Shown in pieces: positions 6,568 to 10,152 of a stretch of 10,152 bases of DNA. The position numbers and the translations under genes were made by a program. Positions within the stretch are counted from its first letter, which is position 1. Each line of letters begins with the position of its first letter. Below the pieces are notes generated by a model, which was not told where the DNA came from, did not search any database, and saw only the letters and a list, made by a program, of their open reading frames with translations. Source of the DNA: Methyloradius sp035460505 (lineage in GTDB: Bacteria; Pseudomonadota; Gammaproteobacteria; Burkholderiales; Methylophilaceae); the NCBI GenBank assembly GCA_035460505.1, contig DATHWP010000057.1:1-10152 (forward strand), given 5' to 3'.

Positions 6568-6639
6568 ATGTGGACCAAACCAGAAGTTACAGAAATGCGT
6601 TTCGGCTTTGAAGTAACAATGTACGTTTGCAATCGCTAA
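6568..6639 (+). CDS. pqqA: PqqA, precursor peptide of pyrroloquinoline quinone (orphan copy)
   Basis: A 23-codon gene: begins MWTKPEVTEMRFG, then FEVTMYVCNR and stop. It carries the PqqA hallmark E-V-T-x-Y, with E15 and Y19, the two residues that the radical SAM enzyme PqqE cross-links (with PqqD as chaperone) before PQQ is cut out and finished by PqqB/PqqC. The MW-x-KP start and the NR end match the Klebsiella-type PqqA, and the length is typical. The ribosome binding site AAAGGA (6554-6559) is eight nt before the ATG, and a strong terminator follows 13 nt after the stop, so it is a monocistronic unit. No pqqB, C, D or E is nearby: gor is upstream and a lysR gene is downstream in opposite orientation. 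The Cys at 21 replaces the small or Ser residue usual before NR. PQQ is the cofactor of methanol dehydrogenases (MxaF/XoxF), and extra pqqA copies are known in some methylotrophs. Confidence 0.93.
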   Translation: MWTKPEVTEMRFGFEVTMYVCNR

Positions 6640-6652
6640 GATTGTAATTAAT

Positions 6653-6680
6653 AAAAAAGGCACCTTTGGGTGCCTTTTTT
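6653..6680. terminator. Bidirectional intrinsic terminator for pqqA and the lysR gene
   Basis: GGCACC (6659-6664) and GGTGCC (6669-6674) form a GC stem with a TTTG loop, flanked by six A on the left and six T on the right. The hairpin therefore has a T-tract on both strands. It lies 13 nt after the pqqA stop and 18 nt beyond the end of the converging lysR gene, so it can end both transcripts. Confidence 0.93.
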
Positions 6681-6698
6681 ATTGTCTGGATTTTAGAC

Positions 6699-7622
6699 TC
6701 AGCGAAGTGTCGTTTTTGATTGCAATAGATCGCTGTTTGCAAACAGCTCAGCCACCCAATCCACAAATGCGCGCACCTTGGATGATAGATGCCGATTTTG
6801 CGGATACATCACGAATATTGGCACATCTTCAGACAGGTATTCTCCAAGCACTACTTCTAATTTACCAGTAGCGATTAAATCCTGTACCAGAAAACTGGCA
6901 GTTTGCATGATACCCACCCCTGCAAGCCCTGCTGCAAGACTGGCATCAGTGTCATTGATAGCAATGCTGCGCTGGCCTGTCACCAAGCTAGTGATGCCAT
7001 CTTTACTGTAATCAAATTCATAAATCTTGCCAGTTTTGGATGACATGTAGTTGATGGTGGAGTGGCGCTCAATATCCTCGGGCGTTTGTGGTATACCTGC
7101 TTTGCGTAGGTAATCTGGTGTCGCGCAAGACACTATACGAATAGAGCCTATACGGCGCGCTACCATTGATTGATCCAACAACTCGCCGCCACGAATCACG
7201 CAATCCACGCCTTCTTGCAGTAGATCTACGGGGCGGTCACTGCAGCCTATCTCAAGCTCGATTTCAGGGTAACGGTCAAAGAATTCTTTAATTGCGGGCA
7301 TCACAACTTGCCTGCCGAGCGAGGCCGGCAGATCGATACGCAACCTGCCTTTGGGTTTTGTTGTGAATTGGCGTACGGAGGCTTCGGTATCATCAAGCTC
7401 ATTAAGCAATCTAATCGCTCGCTCATAATAGGCCGCACCGTCGGTGGTGACGCTGACATGACGTGTAGTACGATTCAGCAGTTTGACTGCAAGCCTTTTT
7501 TCTAATGCGACGACCTGTGCTGATACGGTGGTTTTAGGCAGGTTGAGTGAGTGCGCGGCTTTAGTGAAGCTGGCCAGTTCTACTACGCGCGTAAATGCCA
7601 GCATTGTATCGAAGCGATCCAT
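6699..7622 (-). CDS. LysR-family transcriptional regulator (CrgA/AaeR-like)
   Basis: A 307-residue DNA-binding regulator. The N-terminal winged helix-turn-helix is at about 1-60: AFTRVVELASFTKAAHSLNL, then PKTTVSAQVVALEKRLAVKLLNRTTRHVSVTTDG, the standard LysR recognition helix and wing. A linker helix follows, then a periplasmic-binding-protein-like effector domain from about residue 90 (GRLRIDLPASLGRQVV). The GRLRID and RGGELLDQSMVARRIG wording is typical of the CrgA-like LysR group that includes regulators of quinone, aldehyde and aromatic-acid stress genes; the effector is not predictable. The gene is divergent from the SDR-GST-hydrolase run, with 175 bp between the two starts, the classic arrangement in which the regulator controls its neighbour and itself. 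The ribosome binding site is a GAGAGG about 10 nt upstream. Confidence 0.93.
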   Translation of the reverse strand: MDRFDTMLAFTRVVELASFTKAAHSLNLPKTTVSAQVVALEKRLAVKLLNRTTRHVSVTTDGAAYYERAIRLLNELDDTEASVRQFTTKPKGRLRIDLPASLGRQVVMPAIKEFFDRYPEIELEIGCSDRPVDLLQEGVDCVIRGGELLDQSMVARRIGSIRIVSCATPDYLRKAGIPQTPEDIERHSTINYMSSKTGKIYEFDYSKDGITSLVTGQRSIAINDTDASLAAGLAGVGIMQTASFLVQDLIATGKLEVVLGEYLSEDVPIFVMYPQNRHLSSKVRAFVDWVAELFANSDLLQSKTTLR

Positions 7623-7668
7623 TTCTAATTCAACCTCTCGTTTGAGTTCTATTTCTCAATTTCACTTA

Positions 7669-7690
7669 GTATTGTGCAATAAAACAATAC
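7669..7690. promoter_or_regulatory. Candidate LysR-regulator binding site in the divergent intergenic region
   Basis: Perfect 7-bp inverted arms GTATTGT (7669-7675) and ACAATAC (7684-7690) with an 8-nt spacer. The symmetric ATTGT...ACAAT core is of the T-N(11-12)-A kind bound by LysR proteins. It is 47 bp upstream of the lysR start and about 108 bp upstream of the SDR start, a usual place for a recognition site that also autoregulates. Confidence 0.6.
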
Positions 7691-7741
7691 AGTGATTCCT
7701 ATTTTAATCTATTTATCTTGTATTTAACTCACTATAAAGTG

Positions 7742-7776
7742 CATTCAACGGTAACACAACGTTGCTTATTTGAATG
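7742..7776. repeat. Second inverted repeat upstream of the SDR gene
   Basis: CATTCAA (7742-7748) and TTGAATG (7770-7776) are perfect inverted arms with a 21-nt spacer that itself holds the palindrome CAACGTTG (7757-7764). It ends nine nt before the SDR ribosome binding site. It could be a lower-affinity regulator site or a hairpin in the leader RNA, or chance. Confidence 0.35.
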
Positions 7777-7784
7777 TTTACTCC

Positions 7785-7790
7785 AAGGAG
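7785..7790 (+). promoter_or_regulatory. Ribosome binding site fixing the SDR start at 7798
   Basis: AAGGAG lies seven nt before the ATG at 7798. An in-frame ATG at 7774 would place this site inside the gene and add eight residues not expected in SDR proteins, so 7798 is the start. Confidence 0.85.
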
Positions 7791-7797
7791 AACGGTC

Positions 7798-8553
7798 ATG
7801 GCTAAGAAATTAGAAGGTAAAGTTGCAGTAGTCACAGGTGCATCAAAAGGTATCGGCGCTTCAATCGCCAAGCATTACGCAGCAGAAGGTGCTTCAGTTG
7901 TTGTTAATTATTCCTCAAGTAAAGAGGGCGCAGATAAAGTTGTTGCTGATATTCTAGCCGCAGGCGGCAAGGCAGTTGCAGTACATGCTAACGTTGCAAA
8001 ACAGGCTGACATTGAGCGTTTGTTCGCTGAAACGCTGAAAGCCTATGGCAAGCTGGATATTCTGGTGAATAACGCAGGTATCTACGAATTCTCACCGCTC
8101 GAAAGCATCACCGAAGAACATTTCCACAAGCAGTTCAACCTGAATGTGCTTGGCTTGATCCTCACCACGCAAGAAGGCGTTAAGCACTTTGGCGCAGAGG
8201 GCGGCAGCATCATCAATATCAGCTCGATTGTTTCCAGCACTTTTGCTCCAGCCAATGCGGCTGTGTACAGCGCTACTAAAGGTGCAGTCGATGCACTCAC
8301 GCATTCATTATCCAAAGAACTCGGTCCACGCAATATCCGTGTGAATGCGATTAACCCAGGCATGGTAGAGACCGAAGGTGTTCACACTGCAGGTTTTGCC
8401 GAAAGCGAAATGCGCAAATACATAGAAGCTACAACGCCACTAGGCCGTATCGGTCAGCCACAGGATATCGCGCCAGCTGCGGTGTTTCTGGCATCTGCTG
8501 ATTCCTCATGGATCACTGGTGAAACCCTGTTTATCGCTGGTGGCTTGCGCTAA
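7798..8553 (+). CDS. Short-chain dehydrogenase/reductase, classical SDR (FabG/glucose-dehydrogenase-like)
   Basis: A 251-residue NAD(P)H-dependent oxidoreductase of the classical SDR family. The cofactor motif TGASKGIG is at 13-20, NNAG at 91-94, and the catalytic tetrad is N116, S143 (NISS), Y157 and K161 in YSATK. The family C-terminal PLGRIGQPQDIAPAAVFLAS and TGETLFIAGGLR are present. The end of the second beta strand reads VVVNYSSS with no acidic residue, which favours NADP(H). The substrate is not determinable: FabG-like, glucose 1-dehydrogenase-like and generic carbonyl reductases share these features. It is the first gene of a run with the GST (37 nt gap) and the hydrolase-like protein (18 nt gap), divergent from the LysR gene, so reduction of a carbonyl or quinone stressor is a reasonable guess. 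A role in fatty acid synthesis is unlikely from the context. Confidence 0.93.
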   Translation: MAKKLEGKVAVVTGASKGIGASIAKHYAAEGASVVVNYSSSKEGADKVVADILAAGGKAVAVHANVAKQADIERLFAETLKAYGKLDILVNNAGIYEFSPLESITEEHFHKQFNLNVLGLILTTQEGVKHFGAEGGSIINISSIVSSTFAPANAAVYSATKGAVDALTHSLSKELGPRNIRVNAINPGMVETEGVHTAGFAESEMRKYIEATTPLGRIGQPQDIAPAAVFLASADSSWITGETLFIAGGLR

Positions 8554-8590
8554 TCGCATTTCAAACTGAGAAATAAGCACAAGGAACATC

Positions 8591-9226
8591 ATGATCAACT
8601 TATACACATGGGCTACACCCAACGGCCGCAAGGTCGCCATCATGCTGGAAGAGCTTGGTGTTCCTTATGCAGTGCATCCTGTCAACCTTGGTAAACAGGA
8701 ACAGTTTTCAGCAGAGTTCCTTGCTATCTCGCCGAACAACAAGATCCCTGCAATTATTGATGACGAAGCTGAGGGTGGCCCGCTGACAGTTTTTGAAAGC
8801 GGGGCCATTCTCACTTATCTGGCAGAAAAGAGTGGCCAGTTTCTAGCAGTATCAGGTCATGAGCGCTACAAGGCGCTGGAATGGTTGCATTGGCAGATCG
8901 GTGGTCTAGGCCCGATGTTTGGGCAGTTGGGTTATTTTGCCATTCGCGCAGAACAAAAGTGCCCCGAAGCCATTGAGCGCTTTAAACAAGAGTCCGAGCG
9001 CTTATTAGGCGTGCTCGAGCGGCGCTTGAGCGCCAATCCTTATCTCGCAGGTGAGCATTATTCCATCGCTGATATGGCGGCTTACCCTTGGACGGTGAGC
9101 GCTACCAGTTTCATGAAAGATGTGCTGGGTGAATATCTATCGACTACACCAGCTATTCACGACTGGCTTAAACGTGTGGCTGCAAGGCCAGGGGTGCAGC
9201 GTGGTATGGCTGTGCCCAATATTTAA
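8591..9226 (+). CDS. yfcG: Glutathione S-transferase family protein, YfcG/Nu-class-like
   Basis: A 211-residue cytosolic thioredoxin-fold protein. Close in wording to E. coli YfcG: N-terminal LYTWATPNGRKVAIMLEELG, with T9 and N11 in the glutathione-contacting position used by Nu-class enzymes. SPNNKIPAI includes the cis-Pro (P53), and FESGAILTYLAEKSG includes the gamma-glutamyl-binding E69/S70. WLHWQIGGLGPMFGQ and YSIADMAAYPW mark the C-terminal helical domain. Nu-class proteins have little classical transferase activity and act as disulfide-bond reductases or peroxidases using glutathione without an active-site Cys, so glutathione conjugation should not be assumed. The start is set by AAGGA (8581-8585) five nt before the ATG. 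It is the middle gene of the LysR-divergent run. Confidence 0.92.
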   Translation: MINLYTWATPNGRKVAIMLEELGVPYAVHPVNLGKQEQFSAEFLAISPNNKIPAIIDDEAEGGPLTVFESGAILTYLAEKSGQFLAVSGHERYKALEWLHWQIGGLGPMFGQLGYFAIRAEQKCPEAIERFKQESERLLGVLERRLSANPYLAGEHYSIADMAAYPWTVSATSFMKDVLGEYLSTTPAIHDWLKRVAARPGVQRGMAVPNI

Positions 9227-9244
9227 TGGTGATCACAACATACT

Positions 9245-10033
9245 ATGAATACCTTTAATAATCACTTTCGGGAAGCTTCGTTTCACAGCGAAGCCAGCGC
9301 CAGCGATATCGCGCTCCGAGTGTATGACAAACGCACTACGGACTCTGCAACACCGCTAGTTCTGTATTTCCATGGAGGTTTGTTTAACTGTGGAAAGATG
9401 GATGATGCCGACGCCATTGCCTCAGTGCTTGCCGAGACTGCTGTGGTGGTCTGTGTGGACTATCCATTAGCACCGAAATTACATTTCCCCACTACGGTGG
9501 AGGTAGCTTTTGAAGCTCTGGTGTGGGCTGGCAAGCATGCAACTAAACACGGTGCGCAAGCTAGCAAGCTCATCGTTGCAGGTGATCAGGCAGGCGGTAA
9601 TCTGGCGGCAGCGGTAGCCATGATGGTGCGTGACCGCGGTTTAGCTGGCAAGGCTAGACTGATTGCCCAGGTGTTGATCAACCCTATGCTTGATCCTAAT
9701 CAATCCACACTTTCCATGCAGCTGGCTGAAGACTGCCCATGTCGCAAAGCTTGGGCAGATTACCTGCCAGTATCAAGCGATGCGATGCATCCCTATGCAG
9801 CACCGTTGCTCTCTCGTCGATTACACAGCCTGGCTTCGGCATTGATTATCACGGCAGACCAAGATCCACTGCGCGACGAGGCTGAACAGTACGCAGCCAA
9901 GCTGATTACCTCGGGTGTGCCTGTGCAAATGCGCAGATTACACGCAGCAAAAACCAGTCTAGCTAATCCAGCCTGTGTTTCTTTCCAAGAAGCAGCAGGC
10001 ATCGTTCGCCAATTCATTACCGATTTTTCTTAA
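9245..10033 (+). CDS. Alpha/beta-hydrolase-fold protein lacking the catalytic Ser and His (probable pseudo-esterase)
   Basis: A 262-residue protein with the layout of the hormone-sensitive-lipase (alpha/beta hydrolase fold 3) family. The oxyanion-hole motif YFHGGLF is at 41-47, then CVDYPLAPKLHFPTTVEVAFEAL (70-92), the nucleophile-elbow position GDQAGGNLAAA (113-123), INPMLDP (145-151) and TADQDPLRDEAEQYA (203-217) with the acid D207. The nucleophile elbow, normally GDSAGG, has Gln at 115. The codon is CAG, at least two changes from any Ser codon, so a single read error does not explain it. The C-terminal position where the family has HGF reads HAAKTSLANP, so the catalytic His is also missing. 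The fold motifs are kept without frameshift or stop, which suggests a maintained non-catalytic role such as binding or sensing. It has no strong ribosome binding site and starts 18 nt after the GST stop, so translational coupling is likely. No signal peptide. Confidence 0.88.
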   Translation: MNTFNNHFREASFHSEASASDIALRVYDKRTTDSATPLVLYFHGGLFNCGKMDDADAIASVLAETAVVVCVDYPLAPKLHFPTTVEVAFEALVWAGKHATKHGAQASKLIVAGDQAGGNLAAAVAMMVRDRGLAGKARLIAQVLINPMLDPNQSTLSMQLAEDCPCRKAWADYLPVSSDAMHPYAAPLLSRRLHSLASALIITADQDPLRDEAEQYAAKLITSGVPVQMRRLHAAKTSLANPACVSFQEAAGIVRQFITDFS

Positions 10034-10085
10034 CTATATTTTCACTATTTCGATTTTTACTACTTCGTTTAAAGGGGCTTTTACC

Positions 10086-10152
10086 ATGAAGACTGCATCA
10101 CAGATATTCAGCCGTAAATTCATACTGATCGCACTGGGCATAGGCCTGATAG
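10086..10152 (+). CDS. Start of a protein with an N-terminal membrane segment, cut by window end
   Basis: The ATG at 10086 follows AAAGGGG (10071-10077) by eight nt and opens a frame to the window edge (22 codons). It reads MKTASQIFSRKF, then the hydrophobic ILIALGIGLI. A positive N-terminus followed by a hydrophobic stretch fits a signal peptide or membrane anchor. It is 52 nt after the hydrolase-like gene on the same strand with no evident terminator between, so it may belong to the same operon. Such loci often continue with an efflux membrane-fusion protein, but this cannot be seen here. Confidence 0.6.
   Translation, partial: MKTASQIFSRKFILIALGIGLI

Noticed and set aside
6448..6663. 71-codon minus-strand open frame covering pqqA
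   Set aside because: It is antisense to the clear pqqA gene and begins within the terminator; no family resemblance.
7733..7738. TATAAA as -10 of the SDR operon
   Set aside because: No acceptable -35 hexamer at 16-18 nt upstream; not strong enough to list as a promoter.
9584..9598. Sequencing error as the cause of Gln in the GDQAGG elbow
   Set aside because: CAG differs from every Ser codon by at least two bases, and the catalytic His is missing as well, so one base-call error does not account for it.

Overview
The window looks like chromosomal DNA of a betaproteobacterium, most plausibly a methylotroph of the Methylophilaceae (Methylovorus / Methylobacillus / Methylotenera type). This is inferred from a PEP-CTERM exosortase-substrate gene, a pqqA gene, glutathione-based redox enzymes, moderate GC and AT-rich intergenic regions. 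No gene here fixes the taxon. I see no mobile element, CRISPR array, tRNA or rRNA.

Layout. (1) 1-427, minus: the N-terminal part of a response-regulator receiver protein that runs off the left edge. (2) 590-3211, minus: pepN, a complete M1 aminopeptidase N. (3) 3218-3479: a divergent intergenic region with a near-perfect 28-bp palindrome and a textbook sigma-54 promoter (TGGCAC-N5-TTGCT), which drives (4) 3480-4151, plus: a small secreted PEP-CTERM protein followed by a strong terminator. (5) 4445-6409, plus: a peroxide-defence pair, a Prx5-type peroxiredoxin and a glutathione reductase (gor, TTG start). They are separated by a strong hairpin and preceded by an OxyR-like half-site. (6) 6568-6639, plus: a 23-residue pqqA, the PQQ precursor peptide, standing alone without pqqBCDE and ending in a bidirectional terminator. 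(7) 6699-7622, minus: a LysR-family regulator, divergent from (8) 7798-10033, plus: a tight gene run of short-chain dehydrogenase, YfcG-like glutathione transferase and an alpha/beta-hydrolase-fold protein that has lost its catalytic Ser and His. (9) 10086 onward, plus: the start of a protein with an N-terminal membrane segment, cut by the window end.

How the genes may work together. Prx5 and glutathione reductase form a complete peroxide-reduction loop (Prx5 oxidised by peroxide, reduced through glutathione, glutathione recycled by Gor). The LysR-SDR-GST-hydrolase group resembles LysR-controlled electrophile or quinone/aldehyde detoxification loci, but its inducer and substrate cannot be read from the sequence. 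The PEP-CTERM gene fits the known PrsK/PrsR-RpoN control of exosortase substrates involved in exopolysaccharide and floc formation. The points most worth a second look are the sigma-54 promoter with its upstream palindrome, the orphan pqqA with an unusual Cys, and the pseudo-hydrolase kept inside a redox operon.
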